From NCBI GenBank assembly GCA_965200775.1, contig OZ241383.1, positions 1,488,001 through 1,552,000 of the forward strand: DNA of 64,000 nucleotides, read 5' to 3'. The stretch comes from Poriferisocius sp965200775. Lineage in GTDB: Bacteria; Actinomycetota; Acidimicrobiia; Acidimicrobiales; Bin134. Made by a program: the position numbers and the translations under genes. The number at the start of each line of letters is the position of its first letter. The stretch's first letter is position 1. Shown here one piece after another: positions 55,351 through 64,000 of the stretch. The notes beneath the pieces were generated by a model. That model searched no databases and had not been told where the DNA came from. It worked only from the letters and a program-made list of their open reading frames with translations.

Positions 55351-56322
55351 ATGCTTCAAGACCAGAAGATCCTCATGACCGGCATGACCGGCCAGATCGC
55401 CTTTCCCATGGCTGCCTACCTGGCCGAGCACAACGAGGTGTGGGGCATCGCCCGGTTCAGCGCCGAGGGCAGCCGGGAAAAGGTGGAAGCCGCCGGGGTA
55501 CGCACCGAGCTCGTAGATGTGGGCGACGGGGACTTCTCCTCTCTGCCCGACGACTTCGACTACCTGGTCCACATGGCCGCCTTCCAGGGCCAGGGTTTGG
55601 ACTACGACTGGGCGATCCGGGTGAACGCCGAGGGCACCGGCCTGCTCATGGCCCACTGCCGAAAGGCCAAGGCCGCTCTCATCGCCTCCACCTGCTCGGT
55701 GTACCACCCGCACCCCGACCCGTGGCATCTGTACACCGAAACCGACCGCATCGGCGACTCCAACGCCGTACACGCTCCCACCTACTCCATGTCGAAGATC
55801 GGAGAGGAGGCTGTGGCCCGGACCATGGCCCGGGCGCTGGGCCTGCCCACCACCATCGCCCGCATCAACGCCAGCTACGGGCCGAAAGGCGGGCTGCCGG
55901 TGTACCACCTCGACTGGTTGATGGGCGACCAGCCGGTACGGTTGCGGGCCCCGGCGCCGTCGCCCTACACCCCGATCCACCAGGACGACATGAACGCCCA
56001 AGTGGAGCCGCTTTTGGCCGCGGCGTCGGTACCGGCCACGGTGGTGAACTGGGGCGGGGACGAGCACGTCAAGGCCGAGGACTGGGTGATGCTGTTCGGC
56101 GAGCTGTCGGGAAAAATGCCGACGGTGGTCTACGACTCGTTCCCTGGTTCACAGGCCGGCTCGGGGGCCGACCCGGCCAAGCGGCGGTCGATCACCGGGC
56201 CTTGCCAGGTGGGCTGGGAGGAAGGGCTGCGTGAGATCTACGAGGTGCGATACCCCGGCGGCAAGCCCGCTGCGGGCATCGGAGGCTCCGAACGGCTCAG
56301 CGCAGCATACGGAAACGACTAA
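55351..56322 (+). CDS. NAD-dependent epimerase/dehydratase family protein
   Basis: 323 residues. Extended SDR: ILMTGMTGQIAFPMAAYLAE (variant of the GxxGxxG fingerprint), FDYLVHMAAFQGQGLDYDWA, active-site STCSVYHPHPD with YSMSK (Tyr-Lys pair) and ARINASYGPKGGLPVYHLDW. Acts on a nucleotide-sugar or related substrate; identity unknown. AAAGGAAACCTC precedes the ATG. Co-directional with the deacetylase. Confidence 0.85.
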   Translation: MLQDQKILMTGMTGQIAFPMAAYLAEHNEVWGIARFSAEGSREKVEAAGVRTELVDVGDGDFSSLPDDFDYLVHMAAFQGQGLDYDWAIRVNAEGTGLLMAHCRKAKAALIASTCSVYHPHPDPWHLYTETDRIGDSNAVHAPTYSMSKIGEEAVARTMARALGLPTTIARINASYGPKGGLPVYHLDWLMGDQPVRLRAPAPSPYTPIHQDDMNAQVEPLLAAASVPATVVNWGGDEHVKAEDWVMLFGELSGKMPTVVYDSFPGSQAGSGADPAKRRSITGPCQVGWEEGLREIYEVRYPGGKPAAGIGGSERLSAAYGND

Positions 56323-56397
56323 AGCGACCGGTCACCACATCGGATGGACCTGCGGTAGAACCCGATAAGCCTCCCAGCACCCCGAACAGACCGGTCA

Positions 56398-57303
56398 TCA
56401 CCCCAGGCGACCGGTCAGCAGCCGGGCCAGCTCCACCGGCTGATCGCCCTGAATGCTGTGGCCGGCGTCGGCCACCACCACCACATCGGCTTCGGGACGG
56501 CGGCGCAGAAGCTCCTCCACGTCCTCGTCGCCCACCACGCCGGAGTCCGCTCCCCGGTACAGCACCACCGGACACTGCAACCGGTCCACCGCTCCCCACA
56601 GGTCGGAGAACTCCGGGCTGCCGGTGTGGGGCTGGGCCGGGTCGTTGAGCTTCCAGTCCCGCACCGGATCCCACCGCCAGGTCCAGCTCCCGTCTGGCTG
56701 CTGGAAGGCGTTGTGGATGATGCCCCGCCGCAGCGAGGACTCCGACCGGGTGGGGTTGAACTCCACCGTCCGGGCAAGGATCTCGTCGAAGCTCTCGAAG
56801 GTCTGCGGCCCGGAGATGAACTCCACGATGGGCTCGGCCTTGGCGTGGTCGGTGCCGGGGGTCACATCCACCACGGCCAGAGAGGGCACCCACTCCGGGT
56901 GGCGAGCGCCGAGGCAGAGCGCGGTCAGCCCGCCCAGCGACATGCCCACCACCAGCTCCGCCTGCGGGGCAAACTCTTCGATGGCCACGGCCACATCGTC
57001 GGCCATGGACGGCGGCCAGTAGTCGTGCTCGGGCCTCCAGTCGGAGTGGCCATGGCCGGGCAAATCCACCGCCACGGCAGGCACCCCCAGAGCCAGCACC
57101 ACCGTGTCCCACGTGTGAGCGTTCTGGGCTCCGCCGTGGACGAACACCACCCGGGCAGGGGCGTCTCCCCAAACGATGGCGCTCAGACCTAGTCCGCTGG
57201 GCAGCTCCACCCGTCGGCGTTTCACATGCGGTGGCCCGCTCCAGGCCAACCCCGCTTCCGAGGCGTTGTCGCTCAACATGGAGAACTCGTCATATCCGGT
57301 CAT
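56398..57303 (-). CDS. Alpha/beta hydrolase
   Basis: 301 residues from the ATG at 57303. Oxyanion-hole RVVFVHGGAQNAHTWDTVVL, nucleophile elbow ELVVGMSLGGLTALCLG (G-M-S-L-G with Ser), acid region GADSGVVGDEDVEELL and terminal His in VADAGHSIQGDQP. The catalytic triad is complete. Substrate unknown; esterases and haloperoxidase-like enzymes share the pattern. TAGGGT at 57311-57316 ends seven bases before this ATG (the second of a tandem ATG ATG), supporting a leaderless mRNA. Confidence 0.88.
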   Translation of the reverse strand: MTGYDEFSMLSDNASEAGLAWSGPPHVKRRRVELPSGLGLSAIVWGDAPARVVFVHGGAQNAHTWDTVVLALGVPAVAVDLPGHGHSDWRPEHDYWPPSMADDVAVAIEEFAPQAELVVGMSLGGLTALCLGARHPEWVPSLAVVDVTPGTDHAKAEPIVEFISGPQTFESFDEILARTVEFNPTRSESSLRRGIIHNAFQQPDGSWTWRWDPVRDWKLNDPAQPHTGSPEFSDLWGAVDRLQCPVVLYRGADSGVVGDEDVEELLRRRPEADVVVVADAGHSIQGDQPVELARLLTGRLG

Positions 57304-57310
57304 CATCGCC

Positions 57311-57364
57311 ACCCTATTCGGCTCCGAAGCCGACCATCGGCAGACCGGGCCTGCGGGCTAGCCT
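57311..57364. promoter_or_regulatory. Divergent -10 boxes of the hydrolase and RDD genes
   Basis: Minus strand TAGGGT (57311-57316), seven bases from ATG 57303. Plus strand TAGCCT (57359-57364), eight bases from ATG 57373. Neither gene has a ribosome binding site. Confidence 0.45.
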
Positions 57365-57372
57365 GAAACCAG

Positions 57373-58080
57373 ATGAGCAGCCCGGCCTGGCTTACCGATC
57401 CCACCGGTCGCCACCAGTACCGCTGGTGGGACGGGGAGGAGTGGACCGAGAACGTCGCAGACGACGGGGTCCAGTCCGTTGACCCCGTGGATGGCGCCGA
57501 GGAGCTGAAACGCCCGGCTGCTCGACCGGTCGCCGCCTCCGGGTCCGAGCCCCTCACGCAACTCGCATCCCGTGGGGCCCGCCTCGGAGCCCGGCTCATC
57601 GACTCGATTTTTCTTGTCGTGTTGACGACCGCCGTGTTGCTCGTCCTCGACCGCATCGGCGTCATGTCACTGACGTCCGGCACGTACGGCTTCGTCCTGG
57701 GTTCGGAGATAGAGGTCGATTCCGATACCTCTTCAAGGAGCACTCTCATCGGTGTGATCGTGGCCCTCGGGGTGATGACTGCGATCTACGAGATTGCCAT
57801 GACCGCTATGAAGGGTCAGACCCTCGGCAAGATGGCAACTAGAACTGCGGTGGTTCGAGCCGGCGACCTCTACCAAGCGGATTGGGGCCGCCCCCCCAGC
57901 TGGCGCAGCTCCCTCTTTCGCTGGGGGCTACCCACCGTACTTTCGTTGATACCAGGGCTGTTCATTCCCTGGGTTGGGGAGATCCTGGCGTTGCTCTGCT
58001 ACCTGTCACTGACATGGGACCGCGACCGGCAAGGGTGGCACGACAAAGCAGCCGGCACCCTGGTGGTGAAAAAGCCCTAA
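57373..58080 (+). CDS. RDD family membrane protein with N-terminal DUF2510
   Basis: 235 residues. Starts with the DUF2510 tryptophan-rich motif (PAWLTDPTGRHQYRWWDGEE then WTENV), a linker, then the RDD domain (ASRGARLGARLIDSIFLVVL with R..D..) and two to three membrane helices (about 78-97, 121-145, 195-215), ending with the conserved WHDKAAGTLVV. Function unknown; RDD proteins are sometimes linked to transport. It is a single gene divergent from the hydrolase. Confidence 0.88.
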   Translation: MSSPAWLTDPTGRHQYRWWDGEEWTENVADDGVQSVDPVDGAEELKRPAARPVAASGSEPLTQLASRGARLGARLIDSIFLVVLTTAVLLVLDRIGVMSLTSGTYGFVLGSEIEVDSDTSSRSTLIGVIVALGVMTAIYEIAMTAMKGQTLGKMATRTAVVRAGDLYQADWGRPPSWRSSLFRWGLPTVLSLIPGLFIPWVGEILALLCYLSLTWDRDRQGWHDKAAGTLVVKKP

Positions 58081-58146
58081 GAGCGGGAATCCTCTGCTAC
58101 GGCGAACCACCCATCTAGATGGCTGTCGCTGGCTGCGGACCGGGAA

Positions 58147-59142
58147 TCAGTCGCTGAGCATCTGCTTCAAGTGCTCCACCAACTCGCCGTGGAGTTCGAG
58201 CTGGCTTCGGATGTAGCCGGGAGACAAGCCGACCACGTGGATGCGGACGTTGATGGTATCGGCGCCGGTGGCTCTCATGGCCTCTACGAGCTGCTCGGCG
58301 GCCTCGGGTGCATTGGCAGCCAGAACTGTGTTGGCCCCCTGATCCCAGCGGGCCATGGTCGTCTCAGCGGTGTAGCTCCGGTACAGATCGAGCTGGTTGT
58401 CCACCGCCTCACCGGGCGGCCCACCGATCCACACTCGACGGATCAGAATTTTCGGGCCCTCGCCCCCGGCCTCGTCGTAAGCGTCGGAAAGCCGCCGGAC
58501 GTTCTCGGTTGCCTGAAGGCTGTCGTACAGCACCCCCAACCCCAGGCCCGCCGCTCGCCGTACTGCGGCCAACGACTGTGCGGCGGCCACCATCGGCACC
58601 GGGTTCGGGCCGCATTCGGCAATGGCCCGGTCGCCGGCCAGCGGACCGGGGGCGGCCCCTCGCAAAGCGTCCACCACCCGGGGCAGGGCTGCCTTGAACC
58701 GTTCGCCGATCTCCTCGAACGGCACCTCGGCAATCTCGAAGTCAACCGGTAGCGCCCCGGAGGCGAACCCCGCTCCCACCCGGCCGGGGAACGCCGCCGC
58801 CAGCCAGGCCAGCTCCTCGGCCACGAGGGCATACGGCTTCATCGGCAATAGCAGCGGACACGTAGCCGCCCAGCCGGCGGGCATGGCAGCCAGCAGGAAC
58901 CCGGCGATTTGCTGGGGGTTGGGCACGTAGCCGGGAAAACCGGCGTGGTGCTCGGACACCATCACCCCGTCGTAGCCCACCTCCACCGCGGCCCGAGCCA
59001 GGTATCGGAGCTCGTCGAGCTGTTCGGAAGCGGGAGCGTCATGGGGGTAGAGCCTCAGCGACACCGACCCCCGGGCCAGGGGCGGCCCGGCGCTGGCGGC
59101 CACCGTGTCAGCGCCGAACGAAGCCTCCACCGAGTCGCCCAC
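58147..59142 (-). CDS. Luciferase-like (LLM class) flavin/F420-dependent oxidoreductase
   Basis: 331 residues. TIM-barrel bacterial-luciferase family: SVSLRLYPHDAPASEQLDEL, GYDGVMVSEHHAGFPGYVPN with the conserved EHH, GRVGAGFASGALPVDFE (the GxGxxxxD/E region) and PVPMVAAAQSLAAVRRAAGL. In F420-making actinobacteria many members use F420H2; cofC in this window makes this plausible but not proven. GTG start with AAAGG seven bases upstream. It is 44 bases upstream of the next SDR's stop, in the same orientation. Confidence 0.85.
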   Translation of the reverse strand: MGDSVEASFGADTVAASAGPPLARGSVSLRLYPHDAPASEQLDELRYLARAAVEVGYDGVMVSEHHAGFPGYVPNPQQIAGFLLAAMPAGWAATCPLLLPMKPYALVAEELAWLAAAFPGRVGAGFASGALPVDFEIAEVPFEEIGERFKAALPRVVDALRGAAPGPLAGDRAIAECGPNPVPMVAAAQSLAAVRRAAGLGLGVLYDSLQATENVRRLSDAYDEAGGEGPKILIRRVWIGGPPGEAVDNQLDLYRSYTAETTMARWDQGANTVLAANAPEAAEQLVEAMRATGADTINVRIHVVGLSPGYIRSQLELHGELVEHLKQMLSD

Positions 59143-59186
59143 CTACGCCTTTCAGGATTCCGGGAAAGCTGCGAGCATCATGTCGA

Positions 59187-60029
59187 TCACGATTCCGGGA
59201 GGGCTCCGAGCATCACGTCGGGGCCCAGCGCCGGAGCGATGAACGGCGAGAAGTCGGGTCCCCGTCGCAGGCTGTGGCCGCCGTCGACGTTGATGCACTG
59301 CCCGGTGATCCACCGGGACTCCGGGCCGATCAGGAACCTGGCCAGGTTGCCCACATCCTCGGGGAGGCCCACATCGGCCATGGGGGTGTTGACGATGTAG
59401 CTCTCGTACACGTCTCCGTCGCGGGGAATGCCCTCCATGATCTCGGTGGCGATGAAACCGGGACGGATGGCGTTGAACCGAATGTTGGCAGCACCGTACT
59501 CGTCGGCGGCGTTGCGCATAATGGCCTCGATACCTGCTTTTCCGGGGGTGTAGGCCCCAAAGTACGGGTGGGTGACGTGACCGGCGATGGACGACATTCC
59601 CACGAACGCACCACCACCGGCGGCCCGCATCCGGGGCACGGAGTGCTTCACGGTGAGCATGGTGCCCAGCACGTTGAGGTGCAGCACCCGGAGGAACTCG
59701 TCGGTGTCCTGCACGTGGTAAGGGGCCATCCCCCCTCCGCCTCCGGCGTTGGCCACCACGCCGTTCAACGACCCTGTGGGCTCTGCCGCTGCCGCTACGG
59801 CTGCCGCTATCGAGGCCTCGTCGGTCACGTCGGCCACCACGTAGGAGACGCTGCCCCCGTTAGCAGCCGCCCCCGCCAGGAGCTCGGCCGAGTCGGCCAG
59901 CCGGGACTCGGTGCGCCCGCAGATCGTGACCGCTGCCCCGTCGGCGGCCAACGCTGCTGCACAGGCGTGACCGATGCCGGTCCCCCCTCCTGTCACCAGC
60001 ACTCCGTATCCCTTCACGCCGTCTGCCAT
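59187..60029 (-). CDS. Short-chain dehydrogenase/reductase
   Basis: 280 residues from ATG 60029 with AGGGAG seven bases upstream. Classical SDR: GVLVTGGGTGIGHACAAALA, VVANAGGGGGMAPYH (NAG), catalytic Ser in VGMSSIAGHVT, YTPGK (YxxxK), and C-terminal ITGQCINVDGGHSL. Probably oxidises or reduces a CoA-linked or steroid-like hydroxyl, judging from the neighbouring acyl-CoA dehydrogenase and CoA-transferase; the substrate is open. Confidence 0.88.
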   Translation of the reverse strand: MADGVKGYGVLVTGGGTGIGHACAAALAADGAAVTICGRTESRLADSAELLAGAAANGGSVSYVVADVTDEASIAAAVAAAAEPTGSLNGVVANAGGGGGMAPYHVQDTDEFLRVLHLNVLGTMLTVKHSVPRMRAAGGGAFVGMSSIAGHVTHPYFGAYTPGKAGIEAIMRNAADEYGAANIRFNAIRPGFIATEIMEGIPRDGDVYESYIVNTPMADVGLPEDVGNLARFLIGPESRWITGQCINVDGGHSLRRGPDFSPFIAPALGPDVMLGALPES

Positions 60030-60114
60030 GATTGCTCCCTGTTGAGTGGCACTAGGTTTCTGGCCTGGTGCAGTTGACATACCTCAGCAGCGGCAAAGGT
60101 AACAGGAGGATCAG

Positions 60115-60921
60115 ATGAAGGCAGACGCGCTGGACGCATTCCGGCTGGACGGCAAGACCGCGGTGATCACCGGGGCGGCCTCGGGGATAGGCGAGGCCAC
60201 CGCCGAGCTGTTCGCAGCCGCCGGTGCCAACGTGGTGTGCGGCGACCTGGACGGCGAAGGGGCCGAGTCCACCGCCAAGCGCATTCGAGAGGACGGCGGG
60301 GAGGCCACCGCCTTGGCCTGCAACGTGACCTCCCGGGACGAGGTGGAGGCCCTGGTGGCCCGAGCGGTGGAGGCCTACGGCGGGTTGGACATCATTGCCA
60401 ACATCGCAGGCGCCATGTTCCCCGGCCTTATCGAAGACCTCACCGACCGGGAAATCGACAACGGCATCAACCTGAACCTCAAGGGGGTTCTGTACGGCTG
60501 CCAGGCCGCCATCAAGGCCATGAAGGAAAGCGGCGGCGGGGTGATCCTGAACGTGTCGTCGGGGGCTATTGACCTGGCCTACGAGGGCATCGGAGTGTAC
60601 GCCTTCACCAAGGCGGCGGTAGCCATGCTGGGCCGCACCCTATCTGTGGAGGTGGGGCGCTACGGCATCCGGGTATGCACCCTGGCACCGGGCAGCACGT
60701 TGACCAACTTCACCACCTGGCGCCTCCACAACGAGGACGGCACCCTCAATCAGGAGGCTTACGACGAGTTCCTGGACTACGCCCGGGGAATGTCACCCAT
60801 CGGAGCGCTGGGCGAGGCCCTCGACCAGGCCTACTTGATGCTGTATCTGGCCTCCGACGCAGGCAAGTTCACCACCGGGAACGTGTTCCGCTCCAACGGC
60901 GGCCAAACCACAACGTTCTAG
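60115..60921 (+). CDS. Short-chain dehydrogenase/reductase
   Basis: 268 residues. TAVITGAASGIGEATAELFA (TGxxxGIG), DIIANIAGAMFPG (NxAG variant NIAG), catalytic Ser in LNVSSGAIDLAY, YAFTK (YxxxK) and end TTGNVFRSNGGQTTTF. AGGAGG lies eight bases before the ATG. It diverges from the other SDR at 59.2-60.0 kb and the two are only distantly alike. Likely part of a lipid or steroid-type oxidation set with the genes that follow. Confidence 0.9.
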   Translation: MKADALDAFRLDGKTAVITGAASGIGEATAELFAAAGANVVCGDLDGEGAESTAKRIREDGGEATALACNVTSRDEVEALVARAVEAYGGLDIIANIAGAMFPGLIEDLTDREIDNGINLNLKGVLYGCQAAIKAMKESGGGVILNVSSGAIDLAYEGIGVYAFTKAAVAMLGRTLSVEVGRYGIRVCTLAPGSTLTNFTTWRLHNEDGTLNQEAYDEFLDYARGMSPIGALGEALDQAYLMLYLASDAGKFTTGNVFRSNGGQTTTF

Positions 60922-60974
60922 GGCAACCTACCAACAGCCCCGGCGGAGGGTTCCCGGCTGAGGGATACGGCAAT

Positions 60975-62147
60975 TCAGCGGGGCGACCGGGGCAGACCCA
61001 GCCCCGCGGTGGCGATGATGTCGCGCTGCACCTCGTTCACTCCCCCACCGAACGTCCCCACCGGAGCCCCCCGGTAGGCACGCTCCAGCTCGCCGGCCAG
61101 CACCGCTTCCGGTGTTCCCTTCACCAGGTATGACCGCTGACCCAGCACCTCCATGAGGGTTTGGAACGACTTGACTTTCAGCTCGGTGCCGAACACCTTC
61201 ATGGCCGAGGCGTCGGCAGGTTTCAGCTCGGTGTCCTCCAGGGCGGCGGCCACCTTCCAGTTGTACATCTTGAGCGCTTCGTTGCGGGCGTACACCTCGG
61301 CCAGCGCCACCCGCACCCATTCCTGGTCGATCACCCGTCGGCCGTCGCCAAGGGTGGTGTGGCGGGCCCAGTCCACGACCCGGCGCAGTGGACCGTCGAT
61401 GTTGCCTGCCGGGGCCAATCCCACCCGTTCGTGGTTGAGCTGAGCGGTTATGAGCTTCCACCCACCGTTCACCTCGCCGATGCGAGCCCAGTCGGACACC
61501 CGCATGTCGTTGTAGTAGGTGGCGTTGGTGTGACCCCCGCCCAGCAGCCAGATGGGAGTGTGGCTGAACCCTTCGAGGGTGGTGTCCACCGCGAAGATGG
61601 TGATCCCCTTGTGCTTGGCCACATCGGGATCGGTGCGGGTTGCCAGCCACACCCAGTCGGCCTCGTGACCACCAGTGGTCCAGATTTTCTGGCCGTTGAT
61701 GATCCACTCGTCCCCGTCGCGCGCTGCCCTGGTTTTGAGCGACGCCAGGTCGGTGCCCGCGGTGGGCTCGGAGTAGCCGATGGCGAAGTGCAGCTCACCG
61801 GCCAGGATTTTGGGCAGGAAGAACGCCTTTTGCTCCTCGGTGCCGTACACGTTCAGGGCCGGTCCCACCGTGTTGAGGGTCACGAACGGCAGCGGCACGC
61901 CGGCCCGGTTGGCCTCTTCAAAAAATATGAGCTGCTCCAGTGGGGTGTAGCCCTGCCCGCCCCATTCCTTGGGCCAGCCCACACCGAGCCAGCCGTCCTG
62001 GCCCAACTTGCGGACCGTCTCCTTGTACACCGGCCCGCCGTGCTCACCCCCCAGCCCGTCCCGGCGCTCCGGCGTCATCAGGCCATCAAAGTAAGCCCGT
62101 AGAGTGCGTTGCAGCTCGAGCTGGCTATCGGTCAGAGCAAGGAACAT
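60975..62147 (-). CDS. Acyl-CoA dehydrogenase
   Basis: 390 residues. FAD-dependent alpha,beta-dehydrogenation of an acyl-CoA. FAIGYSEPTAGTDLASLKTR and WIINGQKIWTTGGHEADWVW are the two ACAD signatures; LITAQLNHERVGLAPAGNID starts the C-terminal helical domain. The N-terminus (LALTDSQLELQRTLRAYFDG) fits the actinobacterial FadE group. TAGCTT ends six bases before the ATG, so the mRNA may be leaderless. The gene follows the CoA-transferase by 27 bases on the same strand. Confidence 0.92.
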   Translation of the reverse strand: MFLALTDSQLELQRTLRAYFDGLMTPERRDGLGGEHGGPVYKETVRKLGQDGWLGVGWPKEWGGQGYTPLEQLIFFEEANRAGVPLPFVTLNTVGPALNVYGTEEQKAFFLPKILAGELHFAIGYSEPTAGTDLASLKTRAARDGDEWIINGQKIWTTGGHEADWVWLATRTDPDVAKHKGITIFAVDTTLEGFSHTPIWLLGGGHTNATYYNDMRVSDWARIGEVNGGWKLITAQLNHERVGLAPAGNIDGPLRRVVDWARHTTLGDGRRVIDQEWVRVALAEVYARNEALKMYNWKVAAALEDTELKPADASAMKVFGTELKVKSFQTLMEVLGQRSYLVKGTPEAVLAGELERAYRGAPVGTFGGGVNEVQRDIIATAGLGLPRSPR

Positions 62148-62153
62148 TTGCGG

Positions 62154-62159
62154 AAGCTA
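62154..62159 (-). promoter_or_regulatory. -10 box (TAGCTT) of the acyl-CoA dehydrogenase gene
   Basis: TAGCTT ends six bases before ATG 62147; AGGAG occurs but too far upstream to act as an RBS. Confidence 0.4.
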
Positions 62160-62174
62160 CTCCTGGGCAGGGGT

Positions 62175-64000
62175 TCAGCCCCAGGCGGCGGGGCGGGTGC
62201 CGATTACCTGGGCCTCGGCCAGGCGGGCGATCTCGGCGGCGTCGAGGCCGAGCACGTCGCTCAGGATCTCGTGGTTGTGCTGTCCGAGGGTGGGAGCGGG
62301 GCGGCCGAGGCGGTGGTACTGGCCGTCGAACCGGCCCGGGAAGCTGGGATAGGGCACCCGGCCGACCACTGAGTGGTCCATCCACTGGTGGTGGCCTCGG
62401 GCCACCAGCTGGGGGTTGTCGAGCGACACCCGCCCGGTTATCACCGGAGCAGCAGGCACTCCGGCGTCGAGCAGCTCGGCCACTGCGTCGTCACGGTCCC
62501 GGGCCGTGGTCCACTCCCTTATGGCGGCGTCGATCTCATCGTGGTGAGCGTGGCGTTCATCCCGGCCGGCCCACTCCGCCCATTCGGGCCTGCCCACCAG
62601 CGAGGCCAGTGCCGGCCACTGGGCGTCGTCGTCCACCGACACCACCACCCAGCGATCCTCGCCGGTGGCAGCGTATATGCCCTGGGGAGCGGCGTATGGA
62701 GAGCGGTTGCCCTGACGTTGGAGGAGTTGGCCGTAAGCGGTCCACTCGATGACCTGCTCGGCGGCGGCGTTGAGCCCGGCCTCGATCAGCGGCACCTCCA
62801 CCAGCTGGGCCTCGCCGGTCTGAGCCCGGTGCTCCACAGCCAGCAGCGTGGCGAACACGGCATGCATCCCGCCGAGCTGGTCGCAAATGCCCCGGGGCAC
62901 CAGCGGCGGTCCCTCGGGGTCGCCGGTGAGGAAAGCCAACCCGCTGGCCTGCTCGATGGTCATGGCGAAACCGGTGCGGTCGCGCCACGGGCCGGTGAGG
63001 CCGAATGCGGGCATCCGCACCATGATGGCGTCGGGGTTCAACCGGTGAACCTCTTCCCAGTCGAGCCCGAAGTTCTCCACCACCCGGGGGGAGTAGTTCT
63101 CGATGACGATGTCGGACATCTCAACGAGCCGCTTCACCAGCGCCAAGCCGTCGTCGCTGGACAGGTCGAGTGTCACCGAGCGCTTGCCGGTGTTGGCCCC
63201 ATGGGTCACCGGGCTCCACTCCCACAGGTCGTCTCGCTTGAGCCCGCTGGCGAAGCGCATCCCGTCGGGACGCTGAATCGACTCCACCTTGATGACATCG
63301 GCCCCCAGAGCCGAAAACAGGCAAGAGGCCACCGGGCCGGCCCAGAACGTGGCCAAGTCGCACACCCTCATTCCGGCCAGCGGCAAAGACGGTTCGGACC
63401 GCACCGGAGCAGTTGTCGGCACCGGTTCCGACCGGCCTGGAGTTTCGAGCAGCTCTTCGTCGGCTTCACCCACCGACGGTGCCGGGAGCACCGGCCGGGA
63501 CGGGCGTTGGGAGAGCCGGTAGGGGGTGCGGGGTTGGGTGAACCCGCCGGGGTTGTCCACGTACACCCCTCGTTCGGCGAAATGGTCGATCTGGGCCACC
63601 CGGCTGCCGTCTCCGATGGGGGTCACCGGCACCCGCAACAGGGTGGCCTTCTCCACGATCTCGTCCACGGTGTGGGCCTTGGTGTAGCGGGCGATGCGCT
63701 GCCACACCTCTGCCCGGTTGTCCATCCTCCGGCTGGAGTCGGTCAGCACCGGGTCTTCGGCCATCTCCGGGTCGTCGATGACCACGCAGAAGTCCTTGAA
63801 CTGCTGGCCGGTGATGGTGCAAAACCCCACCCAGCCGTCCTTCGCGGGCTCCACCGAGGGGATCTCGATGGAACGGGCCCCGGTGCGGGAATCCGAGGCG
63901 TAGGCGGCGTAAAGGTGGGCGTAAACCACGAAACTGGTGGTCATGGCCTCGTAGGACGACACGTCCACGTGCTCGCCGGGGGTACCGTCTCGCCGGGCGG
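62175..64000 (-). CDS. CaiB/BaiF family CoA-transferase, two-domain (5' end beyond window)
   Basis: About 608 residues visible; the frame is open to the right edge, so the N-terminus is missing. Two class III CoA-transferase halves in tandem: the first ends near GEHVDVSSYEAMTTS and FAERGVYVDNPG; the second runs from LAGMRVCDLATFWAGPVASC (with LGADVIKVE, NYSPRVVENFGLDWE, GLTGPWRDRTGFAMTIEQAS and GICDQLGGMHAVFA) to the end. The catalytic Asp region of the second half (VEVPLIEA) is not certain by eye. Such fused proteins transfer CoA between acids, here probably feeding the acyl-CoA dehydrogenase. Confidence 0.9.
   Translation of the reverse strand, partial: ARRDGTPGEHVDVSSYEAMTTSFVVYAHLYAAYASDSRTGARSIEIPSVEPAKDGWVGFCTITGQQFKDFCVVIDDPEMAEDPVLTDSSRRMDNRAEVWQRIARYTKAHTVDEIVEKATLLRVPVTPIGDGSRVAQIDHFAERGVYVDNPGGFTQPRTPYRLSQRPSRPVLPAPSVGEADEELLETPGRSEPVPTTAPVRSEPSLPLAGMRVCDLATFWAGPVASCLFSALGADVIKVESIQRPDGMRFASGLKRDDLWEWSPVTHGANTGKRSVTLDLSSDDGLALVKRLVEMSDIVIENYSPRVVENFGLDWEEVHRLNPDAIMVRMPAFGLTGPWRDRTGFAMTIEQASGLAFLTGDPEGPPLVPRGICDQLGGMHAVFATLLAVEHRAQTGEAQLVEVPLIEAGLNAAAEQVIEWTAYGQLLQRQGNRSPYAAPQGIYAATGEDRWVVVSVDDDAQWPALASLVGRPEWAEWAGRDERHAHHDEIDAAIREWTTARDRDDAVAELLDAGVPAAPVITGRVSLDNPQLVARGHHQWMDHSVVGRVPYPSFPGRFDGQYHRLGRPAPTLGQHNHEILSDVLGLDAAEIARLAEAQVIGTRPAAWG

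Overview
The window is GC-rich chromosomal DNA from an actinobacterium, most likely a free-living or host-associated member of the Acidimicrobiia or a related class (inference: actinobacterial gene order, many leaderless genes, F420 biosynthesis and a luciferase-like oxidoreductase, a mycothiol-type isomerase fold, acyl-CoA/CoA-transferase genes). It is cut through genes at both ends: an NAD kinase on the left and a CoA-transferase on the right.

Layout. 1-7.5 kb (minus strand): NAD kinase, tlyA, a tiny ORF, a HAD phosphatase, 2-oxoacid:ferredoxin oxidoreductase korAB, class I aldolase and a TPR protein. 7.5-13.0 kb: a complete 16S-23S-5S rRNA operon on the minus strand with promoter, two long-range processing stems and a terminator, and no tRNA in the spacer. 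13.1-18.1 kb: tyrS, a membrane-anchored hypothetical, Nudix hydrolase and 3-methyladenine glycosylase, a DUF1214-like protein and a DinB/MDMPI protein that share overlapping divergent promoters. 18.1-26.6 kb: a tight arginine operon argCJBDFRGH whose genes mostly overlap by 4 bases, controlled from one promoter that overlaps a TGCAT-rich ARG-box-like site. 39.1-42.5 kb: pheS-pheT. The order pheST-argCJBDFRGH-mpg-tyrS-TPR-HAD-small ORF-tlyA-nadK matches the order known from Mycobacterium tuberculosis, so this is an ancestral actinobacterial backbone.

The backbone is broken between pheT and argC (26.6-39.1 kb) by accessory DNA: an AAA+/DUF4143 ATPase behind three 23-bp iterons; a giant secreted fibronectin-III protein of about 2,700 residues, now broken by a 20-bp tandem duplication, two amber codons and two one-base losses, with a nine-C tract next to its likely start; and an AT-rich restriction-modification cassette plus an IS1595-like transposase remnant, bounded by a 93-bp imperfect direct repeat of the 3' end of pheT.

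A second accessory patch lies at 44.4-48.9 kb: a ParA-like ATPase coupled to a broken AlbA/Schlafen-type regulator, a stray fragment of the neighbouring amidohydrolase, and a DNA methyltransferase-HNH nuclease fusion broken by a 19-bp tandem duplication. From 49 to 64 kb the window returns to ordinary metabolism: membrane protein, NifU-N-like protein, rnhB, gpsA, cofC, a LmbE deacetylase, epimerase, alpha/beta hydrolase, RDD protein, luciferase-like oxidoreductase, two SDRs, acyl-CoA dehydrogenase and a CaiB/BaiF CoA-transferase.

Two patterns stand out. First, a dozen genes have a TAnnnT-like -10 hexamer ending 6-8 bases before the start codon with no ribosome binding site, which is the signature of leaderless mRNAs. 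Second, two unrelated accessory genes are each split by a recent, perfect tandem duplication of about 20 bp that shifts the frame.
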